DNA of 64,000 nt, taken from positions 124,001 through 188,000 of the forward strand of contig NZ_BSEX01000004.1 in NCBI RefSeq assembly GCF_027922045.1, given 5' to 3'. The notes below the pieces were generated by a model that saw nothing but the letters and a program-made list of their open reading frames with translations, made no database searches and was not told the origin of the DNA. Below, in pieces: positions 27,474 through 37,207 of this stretch (positions within the stretch are counted from its first letter, which is position 1; the number at the start of each line of letters is the position of its first letter). Position numbers and translations under genes: made by a program. This stretch comes from Microbacterium terregens (GTDB lineage Bacteria > Pseudomonadota > Alphaproteobacteria > Sphingomonadales > Sphingomonadaceae).

Positions 27474-28988
27474 TTACGCCGCGTCTTTGGCCGGGCAATA
27501 GTCGCGCAGGAAGGCGGCGTGCGTCGGCAGCAGCGAGACCTGCTGGGCCACTCGCGCCTTCATGTCCGCCAGCACTTGGCGCAGGCGAGGCGCCCCCATG
27601 ATCTCGGCCATGCGATGATGCTGGTGCGGCAGCAGCCGCTGGCCGATCATCACCTGCGCCCAGGAATCGACGCGGAACAGGTCGGCGCCATCCTGGTATG
27701 CGATGCCGCCATCGCGGAACAGCGCGATCCGATCGCGCAGCGACTCCGGAATCTCCATCGCCCGCATGTCGCGCCAGAACGGCGTGTCCTCGCGTTCGGT
27801 GAGGACATAGTGGAGGATGATGAAGTCGCGGATGCCGTCCAGCTCCGCCGCCGCCTGCGCGTTGAAGCGCCGCGCCGCCGCGGCGCAGTCACCCGCAAAG
27901 GGGAAGAGCTGGAGCAGCCGGGTGATCGCAATCATGACGAGGTGGATCGCGGTGGACTCGAGGGGTTCGACGAAGCCGCCGGCGAGCCCGAGTGCGACGC
28001 AATTGCCTCGCCATGCCTCGGCCCGCCGCCCGGCGCGGAAACGGATCAACCGCGGCTCGGCGACGATCTCGCCCTCGACCTCGCGGAGCAGTTGCGCGCG
28101 CGCTTCATCGTCCGAGAGGTGACGGCTGTCGTACACAAAGCCGTTGCCGACGCGATGCTGGAGGGGGATGCGCCACCGCCACCCAGCGCCATGGGCAATG
28201 GCGCGGGTATAGGGGCGGGCGGGCTCGACGGCGCGCGTCTGCACGGCGACGGCGCGGTCGGTCGGCAGCCAGTGCCCCCAATCCTCCAGCGGCGAGCCCA
28301 GCGTCTGCCCGATCAGCAGCGCCCGGAAGCCGGTGCAGTCCAGGAACAGGTCGCCCTCGATCCGCTGACCCGAATGCAGCACCAGGGCAGTGATGTCCGC
28401 GCCATCGCCCTGCTGCTCGACCCGCTCGATCATCCCTTCGATGCGGCGGACGCCCGCTTGCTCGGCAATGCCGCGCAAGTGACGCGCGTAGCGGCCGGCG
28501 TCGAGATGATAGGCGTAGCTGAGCTCCGGCAGCTTGGCGCCGATCCCGAAGCGCCCCGCATCCGCCGCCTGTAGCTCCAGGCAATATTCGCCGAAGTCTC
28601 CGCCGAAGCCCTCGTCGCGCGCCTGCAGCCAGAAATGGTGGAACGCGCCCATCCAGGTCGACTGACCGGTCTCGCCGAACGCGTGGATGTAGCGATCGCC
28701 CTTCTGCGCCCAGTCCTCGAACGCGATGCCGAGCTTGAAGGTGGCACCGGTCTCCGACATGAACCGCTGCTCGTCCAATCCGATCAACCGGTGAAAGGCC
28801 CGCGCGGTGGGGATGGTCGATTCGCCGACACCGATCGTCCCGATCTCCTCGGATTCGACCAGGGTGACGTCGAGCAACGCCCCCAGTTGCTGGGCAAGCG
28901 CCGCTGCGGCGAGCCAGCCGGAGGTGCCCCCGCCTGCGATCACCACCCGGCGGCGCTGCGGGACATCGGTCGGAGTCATGGTGTTCAC
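27474..28988 (-). CDS. Flavin-dependent (tryptophan 7-halogenase type) halogenase
   Basis: A 504-residue protein of the PrnA/RebH class, which uses FADH2, oxygen and halide to halogenate an aromatic ring. The FAD motif GGGTSGWLAAA is at residues 19-29. The lysine that forms the chloramine in this family is K85 in FKLGI. The halogenase signature WRWRIPL and the catalytic glutamate segment EPLESTAIHL are intact. It starts at GTG 28988, overlapping the cupin_8 stop; ATG 28979 is an alternative. It is the last gene behind a TonB-dependent receptor, SapC and cupin_8. The free or peptide-bound substrate is unknown. A separate flavin reductase would be needed and is not visible. Confidence 0.92.
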   Translation of the reverse strand: MNTMTPTDVPQRRRVVIAGGGTSGWLAAAALAQQLGALLDVTLVESEEIGTIGVGESTIPTARAFHRLIGLDEQRFMSETGATFKLGIAFEDWAQKGDRYIHAFGETGQSTWMGAFHHFWLQARDEGFGGDFGEYCLELQAADAGRFGIGAKLPELSYAYHLDAGRYARHLRGIAEQAGVRRIEGMIERVEQQGDGADITALVLHSGQRIEGDLFLDCTGFRALLIGQTLGSPLEDWGHWLPTDRAVAVQTRAVEPARPYTRAIAHGAGWRWRIPLQHRVGNGFVYDSRHLSDDEARAQLLREVEGEIVAEPRLIRFRAGRRAEAWRGNCVALGLAGGFVEPLESTAIHLVMIAITRLLQLFPFAGDCAAAARRFNAQAAAELDGIRDFIILHYVLTEREDTPFWRDMRAMEIPESLRDRIALFRDGGIAYQDGADLFRVDSWAQVMIGQRLLPHQHHRMAEIMGAPRLRQVLADMKARVAQQVSLLPTHAAFLRDYCPAKDAA

Positions 28989-30019
28989 CTGTTCAGACGC
29001 TGCATCACTTGCGCGCGCAGCCGGCGCGCGGTGCGGTCATCGAGAGGCGCGAGCGGGCCGCGCGCGTGCGGGGGCAGGTGCTCGCCTGCGCGGTCTGCGG
29101 GGCCGAAGACATAATAGTCGAACAAGGCGCGCCAGCTCTGCTTCTCGTGCTCGGGGCGGTCGCGCAGGCTGAGCAGCGCATGCAGCAACGTCGTCATGGG
29201 CGTATCGGCGAACGCGGGTGCCTCGTTCCACCAATAGTTCACCATGACGTTGAAGGGGTCGAGCGCCTCCACCTGGTGCCACCACAGCGCCGGATAGACG
29301 AGCACGTCCCCGGGCTCGAGCTCGGCCACCCGCGCCGTCGCCAGCGCCTGCCGGAATCCCGGGTAGCGGGCGTGATCGGGCGCACGGAAATCCACCATGC
29401 TGACGACCTGCCCTCCCGGGGTCGGCTCCAGCGGCCCGGGATAGAGGTTCGCGACCTGGTCCGGCGGGAACAGGGTGAAGCGCCGTCGGCCGACCAGGGG
29501 ACAAGCGACGTTGTTCGACATGTCCCAGTGCGCCGCGGCCGTGGTCCGGTTCCCGATCCAGATGCTCGCAAGCGGCGCTTGCGCGCCCGGCAGCGCACCA
29601 TCGGGCACCACGGGATTTTCTTCGCGGAACCCGGGAAGGTAGATGTCCAGGTCTGTCGAGCCGACATAGATGGAAGGCGCGTCCGGCTGTCCCATGCCGT
29701 CGCGGATCCGCTCCAGATAGTGGGCCAGAGGTGCGCGTCCGCCCGCGAAGTTCATCGCGCTCAGGTCTTCGTTGTAGAAGAAGCGGCCGCCGATGGCAGG
29801 ATCGCCGACGAAGCCGACCACGCCGCGGCCCGCGTCGAAGCGCAGGAGATAGGCCATCGCCGCCTTGGCGCCCTCGCGCCCCGCGGCGACCAGCGGCAGA
29901 TGCTGACCGGCACCCTTGAGCACGACCGGCTCCCCGGCATCGACCAGCGCCTGGTAGTTCACGTCGCCATGCGGCCCTTCGATCACTCGGACCGGGGGCA
30001 AAGCGCCAAGGGCAGTCAC
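28985..30019 (-). CDS. Cupin_8 (JmjC-like) protein
   Basis: A 344-residue protein of the cupin-like/JmjC type, related to 2-oxoglutarate-dependent oxygenases. The iron facial triad is visible as AHWDMSNN (His-x-Asp) and the distal histidine in YPALWWHQVEAL; GRRRFTLFPPDQVANLYPG lies between. Its GTG start overlaps the SapC stop and its own stop overlaps the halogenase start. Two paralogues occur at 58093 and 59151. Some family members hydroxylate proteins; the target here is unknown. Confidence 0.88.
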   Translation of the reverse strand: MTALGALPPVRVIEGPHGDVNYQALVDAGEPVVLKGAGQHLPLVAAGREGAKAAMAYLLRFDAGRGVVGFVGDPAIGGRFFYNEDLSAMNFAGGRAPLAHYLERIRDGMGQPDAPSIYVGSTDLDIYLPGFREENPVVPDGALPGAQAPLASIWIGNRTTAAAHWDMSNNVACPLVGRRRFTLFPPDQVANLYPGPLEPTPGGQVVSMVDFRAPDHARYPGFRQALATARVAELEPGDVLVYPALWWHQVEALDPFNVMVNYWWNEAPAFADTPMTTLLHALLSLRDRPEHEKQSWRALFDYYVFGPADRAGEHLPPHARGPLAPLDDRTARRLRAQVMQRLNR

Positions 30020-30732
30020 GGCAGGGGCAACCGACGGTTCTTGCGATCGATCAGCCGGGCGACATTCGCAAGCGAGGACACCGCCCAGAACGCCGCCTGC
30101 AGGAAGCCGCGTTGGTGCAGGCTATGCAGCGCCGGTCCCTCCAGGGCGCCCAGACGCTCCGCATCGATCGTGAGGAAGCCGTCGAACGTATAACGCTTGG
30201 TTTCGCTCAGCGTCACTTCCAGAGCGATCGGCTGGATCAGGCCGTGCGCCTCGAACGCCTCGAACATCGGGTCGGCGACCAGGACTCCCGCGTGGATCCG
30301 CCTGAGCACGCCCGTCATGGCGTCCAAATAGGGAGAGTTGCCGCCGTGGGGCAGGAAAACCGCCTGCGCGCCGCCGATCCGGGGATGGTCGAGATCGACG
30401 TGGATCATCGGTTCCGCCTCCGCGCCATCTTCCGAAGCCTGGAGTCCGATGGAAAAAGGCCCGCGCTGGTGCAGGGCCGGCACGTAGCGACCGTCCCAGA
30501 CGCCATCACCGAGGAACAGGTTTTCGTCGCGGTCGAACCCGAGCAGCACCACCGACTGGAGCCGCCCGTCGTCGCCGCGACGAAACAGGATGGGGTATTC
30601 GCGCTGTGCCTCTTCCCATTCGGTCGGGAAGACCAGCGTCTGGTTCACCGCGTCGCCGAATTCGGGACCGTGGCCGATCGCGACCGTGAGATCCGCGTGA
30701 TCGACATTGTTGAGGAGGACGATGTTCGTCAC
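30016..30732 (-). CDS. SapC family protein
   Basis: A 238-residue SapC-like protein starting at GTG 30732. Family features are the N-terminal VLLNNVDHADLTV, the central FPTEWEEAQREYPILFRR and ALEVTLSETKRYTFDGFLTI. There is no signal peptide. SapC proteins are recurrently encoded next to TonB-dependent receptors, cupin_8 proteins and halogenases in sphingomonads and Caulobacter relatives; their activity is not established. Here the gene lies 133 bases behind the receptor, separated by a strong hairpin, and overlaps cupin_8 by 4 bases. Confidence 0.88.
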   Translation of the reverse strand: MTNIVLLNNVDHADLTVAIGHGPEFGDAVNQTLVFPTEWEEAQREYPILFRRGDDGRLQSVVLLGFDRDENLFLGDGVWDGRYVPALHQRGPFSIGLQASEDGAEAEPMIHVDLDHPRIGGAQAVFLPHGGNSPYLDAMTGVLRRIHAGVLVADPMFEAFEAHGLIQPIALEVTLSETKRYTFDGFLTIDAERLGALEGPALHSLHQRGFLQAAFWAVSSLANVARLIDRKNRRLPLP

Positions 30733-30818
30733 GTTGCGCCCTTTGCGGCTTGCAAGCGTTAGGCCGCAGCCGCGGCATCATGCGGGCGCCGGTGCTCGAG
30801 TGCAATCCGCCCAACGAC

Positions 30819-30848
30819 GATGGGGCCGCCTCTGCAGGCGGCCCCATC
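30819..30848. terminator. Perfect hairpin between the receptor and SapC genes, probable attenuator
   Basis: GATGGGGCCGCC (30819-30830) and GGCGGCCCCATC (30837-30848) pair over 12 bases around a 6-base loop. On the minus strand, the direction of these genes, no T-run follows; on the plus strand TTCTTT follows. For the operon it is therefore more likely a partial terminator or mRNA-stabilising hairpin that keeps receptor expression above that of the downstream genes. Confidence 0.55.
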
Positions 30849-30865
30849 TTCTTTAAGCTCCGCGC

Positions 30866-33800
30866 TTAGAAGCGGAAGCGGCCACCCAGCAGGAACCGGC
30901 GCTGGAGTTCCTGCGCGAACCAGAGCTGGCTCTTGCTGCGGGCATAGGTCCGCAGCGACTCCTCGGTCAGGTTGATGCCTTCAAACGAGACCGCGAAGTT
31001 GGGCGTGATGTCGTAGCTGATGTTGAGATCGAGCTGGCCGAACGGCTCGGTGAACTCCGGATTGCGCGAGCCCTGGCGGTTGATGCCCGACAGGAACTTG
31101 TCGCGCCAATTGTACGCCACCCGGGCCGACAGGCCGTTCTTGTCGTAGATCAGCGTCGCATTGAACGTGTCGGAAAGGCCGAGCAATGCGAACTGGTCCT
31201 GCGACGGGCTGGCACCGATGTTGAACCCGACGTCGCCACGCACCAGCGTATAGGCGGCGCCGATGCCGAAGCCGGTCGATCCGAAGAAATGCTGCCCTGC
31301 GATCTCAAGGCCGTAGATCTCCGCATCGCGGTTGTTGACCGGCTGGGTCACCTGGAACTGGTAGAGCACGTCGGTGCCGTTCGCCACGACGTCGCGCGCG
31401 CTGTTGATCTGCTTGACGAAGTCGTCGTTGAGCGATCCGGTCGTGGTGTTGTAGTTCGCCTGGAACGCGGCCGTGGCAGCGGCGACCGAGCCGGTCTGGT
31501 CGATCAGCGCCGTCAGCGCGAACAGGTTCACGTCGCTCTGGTCGGCACCCAAGGACTGCAGTGCTGCGCGTGCCTGGCCGGACCGGGTGCCTTCGGCGCC
31601 CGAGCTCGGATCGCGCAGGCCGAACAGTTCCGAGGTGAACTGCCCGTTGCCGATGAAGTTGCGCACGCGCTTGTCGAAGACGCCCAGCGAAACATAGCTG
31701 TCCGGCTTGTAATACCATTCGATCGACGCATCGAAGTTGTCGGATTCGAGCGGGATCAGCCGGGCATTGCCCGTGGAGCCGGTCGCGATACCGCCGTTGG
31801 CGATCGGGCGCGGCGGCCCGCCGACGCTGGTGGACGTGAAGAGGCTGCCATATTCCGGCCGCGCGATCGTCTTGCTGTACGAGACACGGCCGACCACGTC
31901 GGGCCGCAGCTCGACCTGGAAATCGATCGAGGGCAGGAAGTTGTCGTAGGAGCCGCCGTCCGTCAGGAAGCTGTTCTCGTTCGAGATCACGACGGTGAAG
32001 TCGTTGTCCGACACCCAGTTGATCGCCGCAGGCACTGCGACCAGCGAAGTCGACTTGGAGTTGGTGTGCTCATAGCGCAGACCGCCCACCAGCGTCGCCG
32101 GGCTGTTGCCGATGTCGCCCTTCCAGGTCACCTGCGCATAGAGCGACCAGATCTTCTCGCGGACGCGATTGTCCTCGTTGCTGGTCGTGCCGATCGCATT
32201 GCCCTGCCCGGCGTAATAGGGCGAGAGGATGGAATAGATGTTGGCCGCATCGCCGCGATAGGCGGTCTGCGAATCCGGGTCGTTGCCCGGATTGAACGCG
32301 TTGAACTTGCAGACCAGACAGAAGGTCTGGAGCGCGCCGGGCGCCAGCCGCTCGATGTCGCCGGGGCTGGTGATGCCCCAGTCGCCGAGCGTCTGCTGGG
32401 TTGCGACGCGGGTCTGCCGCATCCGCGTGTCGCGATAGTTGCCGCCGAAGTCGACGCGGCTGCCTCCCCCGAGGTCCCAGCCGAAGTCGGCACGCGCCTC
32501 CTTCACCGTCTGGGACTGTGACGACGCATAGGTGCGCCCCATCTGGGACCCCACGTCGTCCAGGGTGAGCGGGCCGTTCAGGGTCATGTCCTGGACGGGG
32601 ATCTTGCCGCTGTAGTCGACCGAATGCTCCGTAACGACGTTGGCACCGATGCCGACCAGCGTAGAGCTGTTGCCGTTGGGATTGTCCGGGCGGCTCCACG
32701 CCTTGCTGTAGTGGCCGTCGAGGTTGAGCGAGAAGTTGTCGGCGATGTCCCACTTGCCGTTCAGGCCATAGTCCTGGATCCGGCTCTTTTGGCCACGGTT
32801 CTGCGCCTCGAACCCGACATCCTTGGCGCCGTTGATCGTCTCGTGGAGATAGGTCGCGGTGGCGACGGTCGGGTTTCCGTCGAACGCTACTTCATCGAAC
32901 GGCCGGCTGAACCAGTTCGACATGTCGGACCGGATTTCCTTCTGGCTATTCTGCGCGAACAGCGCGTCCGCGGTCAGCGTCAGCGTCTCGACCGGCCTGA
33001 ACTGGAACACCGCCTGGCCGTTGATGCGCTCGCGGCTGCCCTCGGCATAGTGGTAGCGGCTGTCGTTCGGAACGCCCACCAACTGGTCCGGATCGGAAGG
33101 TGCCCCGGTGATCTCGGTGCTGCCGTCCGCCTTGACGAACCCGCCGCTCAGGAAGGTGCTGTAGGGGATGATGTTCCAGTCGTTGGACGTCGCGCTGATC
33201 GAGGTGAAGTTGCGCTTCTGGTAGCTGCCGAACAGCGACACGCCGAAACGGTTGGTGGGGTCTGCCCAGCTGACGACGCCCGACAGTTCCGGCGTCACCT
33301 TCGAACCGCAGTCCAGGCAGCCGTCGGTGCTGGTGTCATAGAGCGCCTTGGCACCGACGCTGCCGGTGAGACCGCCTTCGCCGTCGAGCGGTCGGCGCGT
33401 GACGATGTTGATGGTCGCGCCGATGCCGCCGGTGGGGATCGAGGCGCGGCCGGTCTTGTAGACCTCCAGCGTCCGTACGCCTTCGGAGGCGAGGTTGGAG
33501 AAGTCGAACGAGCGGCTGGACCCTTGCGCGCTGTCCGAATTCTGGTCGCCACCGACCACCTGCACGTTCGCGGTGGCGAGCTGACGCCCGTTCAGGGTCA
33601 CCAGATTGTAGCTCGGCCCGAAGCCGCGCACGGTGACCTGAGAGCCTTCACCGTTGGTGCGGTTGATCGACACGCCGGTGATCCGCTGAAGCGATTCGGC
33701 GAGGTTGGTGTCCGGGAACTTGCCGATGTCCTCGGCAGAGATCGCATCGACGATACCGGTCGAGTTGCGCTTGATGGCGATGGAGCGCTCAAGGCTGGCG

Positions 33801-34069
33801 CGGATGCCGGTGACGACGATGTCGCCTCCGGTCGTGTCCTGGTCGACCGACGCGGCCTCCGACGTGGGGGCCGCCTGCGGCGACGTCAGCTGGCCCGCGT
33901 CGCCCGCTGGATCTGCCGTCGTTCCCGGAGCCGTGGTCGGCTGTGCATTGGTCGCTTCCGCGCCGCTTTGCGTCTGCGCGAAGGCAGCGCCAGAAACCGT
34001 CAGACACGTGGCGAGCGCCACGCCGGAAGCCGAGCGCGCGAGCGCCGACGCAAGACCCTTGGCCTTCAT
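30866..34069 (-). CDS. TonB-dependent receptor, Xanthomonas/Caulobacter carbohydrate type
   Basis: A receptor of about 1067 residues. Signal peptide through AAFAQTQ; after a Pro/Thr/Ala-rich linker comes the TonB box region GDIVVTGIRASLERSIAIK and the plug segments EDIGKFPDTNLAESLQRITG and TVRGFGPSYNLVTLNGRQ, hallmarks of the TonB_Xanth_Caul class. The barrel ends in FLLGGRFRF. Three ATG codons are in tandem at 34075, 34072 and 34069; GGGAGGGG directly precedes the first, so the third has the best spacing. A LacI-type operator lies about 100 bases upstream. The receptor heads a SapC-cupin_8-halogenase operon and probably imports a glycan or glycoconjugate. Confidence 0.93.
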   Translation of the reverse strand: MKAKGLASALARSASGVALATCLTVSGAAFAQTQSGAEATNAQPTTAPGTTADPAGDAGQLTSPQAAPTSEAASVDQDTTGGDIVVTGIRASLERSIAIKRNSTGIVDAISAEDIGKFPDTNLAESLQRITGVSINRTNGEGSQVTVRGFGPSYNLVTLNGRQLATANVQVVGGDQNSDSAQGSSRSFDFSNLASEGVRTLEVYKTGRASIPTGGIGATINIVTRRPLDGEGGLTGSVGAKALYDTSTDGCLDCGSKVTPELSGVVSWADPTNRFGVSLFGSYQKRNFTSISATSNDWNIIPYSTFLSGGFVKADGSTEITGAPSDPDQLVGVPNDSRYHYAEGSRERINGQAVFQFRPVETLTLTADALFAQNSQKEIRSDMSNWFSRPFDEVAFDGNPTVATATYLHETINGAKDVGFEAQNRGQKSRIQDYGLNGKWDIADNFSLNLDGHYSKAWSRPDNPNGNSSTLVGIGANVVTEHSVDYSGKIPVQDMTLNGPLTLDDVGSQMGRTYASSQSQTVKEARADFGWDLGGGSRVDFGGNYRDTRMRQTRVATQQTLGDWGITSPGDIERLAPGALQTFCLVCKFNAFNPGNDPDSQTAYRGDAANIYSILSPYYAGQGNAIGTTSNEDNRVREKIWSLYAQVTWKGDIGNSPATLVGGLRYEHTNSKSTSLVAVPAAINWVSDNDFTVVISNENSFLTDGGSYDNFLPSIDFQVELRPDVVGRVSYSKTIARPEYGSLFTSTSVGGPPRPIANGGIATGSTGNARLIPLESDNFDASIEWYYKPDSYVSLGVFDKRVRNFIGNGQFTSELFGLRDPSSGAEGTRSGQARAALQSLGADQSDVNLFALTALIDQTGSVAAATAAFQANYNTTTGSLNDDFVKQINSARDVVANGTDVLYQFQVTQPVNNRDAEIYGLEIAGQHFFGSTGFGIGAAYTLVRGDVGFNIGASPSQDQFALLGLSDTFNATLIYDKNGLSARVAYNWRDKFLSGINRQGSRNPEFTEPFGQLDLNISYDITPNFAVSFEGINLTEESLRTYARSKSQLWFAQELQRRFLLGGRFRF

Positions 34070-34166
34070 CATCATCCCCTCCCTAGTCGCGGTCGCTGAC
34101 CGCGTATGCTTTTCCGGTCGTACGCCGGCTATGTGACCGCTATCGTAACGCCAGTTCTTCGGTTTT

Positions 34167-34182
34167 AACAAGCGCTTTCAAG
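34167..34182 (-). promoter_or_regulatory. LacI-family operator-like palindrome
   Basis: On the minus strand CTTGAAAGCGCTTGTT is centred on CG with the core AAGCGCTT, matching the TGAAAGCGCTTTCA type site of LacI/CcpA-like regulators at most positions. It is about 100 bases upstream of the receptor start in an AT-rich gap. No LacI-family gene lies in this window, so the regulator would be encoded elsewhere. Confidence 0.5.
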
Positions 34183-34289
34183 ACCAGTTGCGGCAGTTTC
34201 TTAAACTTTGCTTTGTTGGCTTAATCATACGAATTATTTGTCGGACAGTTATAAGCAACGCGCGTGTGATGTGCGTAAGGATGGCCGGA

Positions 34290-37109
34290 TCAGGCGTTGG
34301 CCGGACAGGCCACCATTCGCCGCAGCAGCCATTTGCGCGCCTCGGCGAACCACAGCACCGCGCTACCCATGGCCAGACACAGCAGCCAGTCGGCGCCGCT
34401 GAGCGGGGTGGTGCCGAATGCGGTGTTCAAAAGGGGCAGGTGGACGACCGCGACCTGCAACACCGCCGAGAAGATCACGGCACCCCACAGCCAGGGATTG
34501 GCGAACAGGTGGCGGAAGGCACTGGCCGTTTCCGAGCGGGCGCTGAAGCAGTTGAACAATTGGGCGAACACCAGGACCGTGAAGCCCGCCGTTCGTGCGC
34601 GATCGAGCGCATGGCTCCCCTCGAACAGCCCGCCGGGCAGGAACAGGTCGATGGTGAGGAGCGTGACGATCGCCATCACCAGGCCCGTTCCCACGACACC
34701 GCGCCACATGGCTGCGTCGATCGCGGGCTCTCCGGACCGGCGCGGCGGGCGCGTCATCACGTCGTCCGTCTCCGGATCGACGCCCATGGCGAGGGCGGGG
34801 CTCGAGTCAGTGATGAGGTTGATCCACAGGATCTGCGTTGCAAGCAGCGGCACGACCAGTGTCTTGCCATCGCCGGCCGCGTCCAATCCGATGATCCCGG
34901 CGCCGATCACGCCCAGGAAGACGGTAAGCACCTCGCCCATGTTCGAGGACAGGAGGTACCGCAGGAACTTGCGGATGTTGTCGAAGATCGCCCGCCCCTC
35001 GCGCACGGCGACGACGATCGTCGCGAAATTGTCGTCGGCCAGGATCATCTTGGCCGCTTCCTTGGTCACTTCGGTACCGGTAACGCCCATCGCGATGCCG
35101 ATGTCGGCGGACTTGAGCGCGGGCGCATCGTTGACCCCATCGCCGGTCATCGCCACGACTTCCCCGTTCGCCTGAAGCGCGTCCACGATCCGCAGCTTGT
35201 GAACCGGGGCGACACGGGCATAGACCGAGGTCTCGCGCACGGCCTTGGCGAGAGCGGCCTCGTCCAGGGCCTCCAGATCGGCGCCCGTCAGGACGGGAGC
35301 ATCCGCCGGTGCGATACCCAGCAGTGCGGCGATGCGGGCGGCGGTTCGGGGATGGTCGCCGGTGATCATCATCACCCGGATACCGGCGCGGTGCGCCTCG
35401 GCGATCGCGACCGCCGCCTCTTCGCGCGGCGGATCGATGATGCCGACGGTGCCGACGAAGATCAGATCGCGTTCCAACGCCGGGTCGAGGGACCGTTCCT
35501 CCCCGTTCGCCAGCGGACGATAGGCCACCGCCAGCGTGCGCAGCGCCTCGCCGGAGAGCCGCTCGACCTCATCCGCGGCGCGCGCGCGATGGCCTTCGTC
35601 GAACGGAAGCACCTCCATGCCGACGCGCACGCGGGTGCAGCGCTGCATCAGCACGTCGGGCGCGCCCTTGGCGACGAGCACCAGTTCGCCGCCATGCTCC
35701 ACGTCGCGGGCGATCGTGGACATCATCTTGCGTTCGGACGTGAAGGGAAGCTCGGCGACCCGCTCGAAGCGCGTCTGGCGCCGCCGGTCCGCGCCCAGCT
35801 TCTTCTCGGCGACCAGGAAGGCGGCTTCGGTGGGATCGCCCTCGATCTCCCACAGGCCGTCCGGCGTCTGATGCAGGCCGGCGTTGCTCGCCAGGCTGCC
35901 GCCGCTCAGCACCACGACGAGCTCCGCCTTCAACGCGCCTGCGATCACGGCGTCGCCCGGCGCCGTGATGGCGCCCTCCGGGACATAGCCGACGCCTGCC
36001 ACGCGGCTGTCGCCGGAGGCGGTGGCGATCCGCTGGATCGTCATCTGCGAACGGGTGAGCGTCCCGGTCTTGTCGGAGCAAATGACCGTGGCGGCGCCCA
36101 GCGTCTCCACCGACGAAAGCCGCTTCACCACCGCCCTGCGCGCTGCCATGCGCTGGACACCCAGCGCCAGCACCAACGACAGGATCGCCGGCAGCCCTTC
36201 GGGCACCGCCGCGACCGCGAGGGAAACCCCGAGGAGCAGCACCGCGACCACGCCGCTGAAAGTGGCGACGTCGGAAACGGCGAATACCGACGCGATCACG
36301 ATCAAGGCGATGACGACTACGGCAAGGCCGAGCATGCGGCCGATGCGGGCGACCTCCTGCTCCAGGGGCGTCGTGCTCTCCTCGGTCGCGTCGAGCAGCG
36401 TGGCGATCGCCCCCATCTGCGTGTCCATTCCCGTGGCGGTGACGACCGCCCGCCCCGTCCCCTGCGCCACGGCGGTGCCCTTGAACACCATCGACGTGCG
36501 ATCCGCGAGCGGCGCGGCCGCGGCGAGCGGGTCCGGGCTCTTTGATACCGGTTCGCTTTCTCCCGTCAGCGACGCTTCCTGAACGCGAAGCGCCGCAGCG
36601 GCGATCAGGCGCGCGTCCGCCCCGACGGAGTCGCCTTCCTCCAGCAGCAGGATGTCGCCGGGAACCAGTTCGATGCTCGGGATCCGATGGCGCTCGCCCG
36701 CCCGCAGCACCGACGACGTCACCTGCGTCATCCGCCCCAGGGCGGCGACGGCATCCGCGGCCTTGTTCTCCTGGACAAAGCCGAGGGCCGCGTTGACCAG
36801 CAGCACCGCCAGGATGACGATGGTGTCGACGGGCCAACCGCCCTCATGCTCGATCAACCAGGCGAGAAACGCCACCGCGCTGGCGCCGAGCAGCAGATAG
36901 ACGAGCGGATCCCGGAACTGCGCGGCGATCCGGCGCCAGAGCGACGGGCCGGCAGTTGTGCGGAGCGCATTGGGGCCATGTTCGGCCAGGCGCCGGGCCG
37001 CTTCCCCGGCCGACAGGCCCGCCTCCGGATCCACGCCCAGCGATGCAGCCACGCCCTCTGCCGGCTGCGTCGAGGGATCGGCGGTCGAGGCTGACTCGGT
37101 CCTGCTCAT
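34290..37109 (-). CDS. P2-type cation-transporting ATPase (calcium-ATPase like)
   Basis: A 939-residue inner-membrane pump. The N-terminal cation-ATPase domain contains GLSAGEAARRLAEHGPNAL; the actuator has ASLTGESEPVSK; the phosphorylated aspartate is in CSDKTGTLTRSQ; the hinge is MTGDGVNDAPALKSADIG. Membrane residues AAVPEGLPAILSL (M4) and WINLITDSSPALAMG (M6) match SERCA-type Ca2+ pumps and also Na+/K+ relatives. About ten membrane segments are present. It is divergent from an outer-membrane barrel gene. The ion cannot be settled from sequence alone; Ca2+ is the best guess. Confidence 0.92.
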   Translation of the reverse strand: MSRTESASTADPSTQPAEGVAASLGVDPEAGLSAGEAARRLAEHGPNALRTTAGPSLWRRIAAQFRDPLVYLLLGASAVAFLAWLIEHEGGWPVDTIVILAVLLVNAALGFVQENKAADAVAALGRMTQVTSSVLRAGERHRIPSIELVPGDILLLEEGDSVGADARLIAAAALRVQEASLTGESEPVSKSPDPLAAAAPLADRTSMVFKGTAVAQGTGRAVVTATGMDTQMGAIATLLDATEESTTPLEQEVARIGRMLGLAVVVIALIVIASVFAVSDVATFSGVVAVLLLGVSLAVAAVPEGLPAILSLVLALGVQRMAARRAVVKRLSSVETLGAATVICSDKTGTLTRSQMTIQRIATASGDSRVAGVGYVPEGAITAPGDAVIAGALKAELVVVLSGGSLASNAGLHQTPDGLWEIEGDPTEAAFLVAEKKLGADRRRQTRFERVAELPFTSERKMMSTIARDVEHGGELVLVAKGAPDVLMQRCTRVRVGMEVLPFDEGHRARAADEVERLSGEALRTLAVAYRPLANGEERSLDPALERDLIFVGTVGIIDPPREEAAVAIAEAHRAGIRVMMITGDHPRTAARIAALLGIAPADAPVLTGADLEALDEAALAKAVRETSVYARVAPVHKLRIVDALQANGEVVAMTGDGVNDAPALKSADIGIAMGVTGTEVTKEAAKMILADDNFATIVVAVREGRAIFDNIRKFLRYLLSSNMGEVLTVFLGVIGAGIIGLDAAGDGKTLVVPLLATQILWINLITDSSPALAMGVDPETDDVMTRPPRRSGEPAIDAAMWRGVVGTGLVMAIVTLLTIDLFLPGGLFEGSHALDRARTAGFTVLVFAQLFNCFSARSETASAFRHLFANPWLWGAVIFSAVLQVAVVHLPLLNTAFGTTPLSGADWLLCLAMGSAVLWFAEARKWLLRRMVACPANA

Positions 37110-37207
37110 GCGCCTGGATTAGCCTCTCTCCACGCCGGCTTCGATCCCCCTCCGAGGGGCGCGGCGCTGCGCCGGGACGGGAATAGGGCGTGATCGCGTC
37201 CGCTTTG

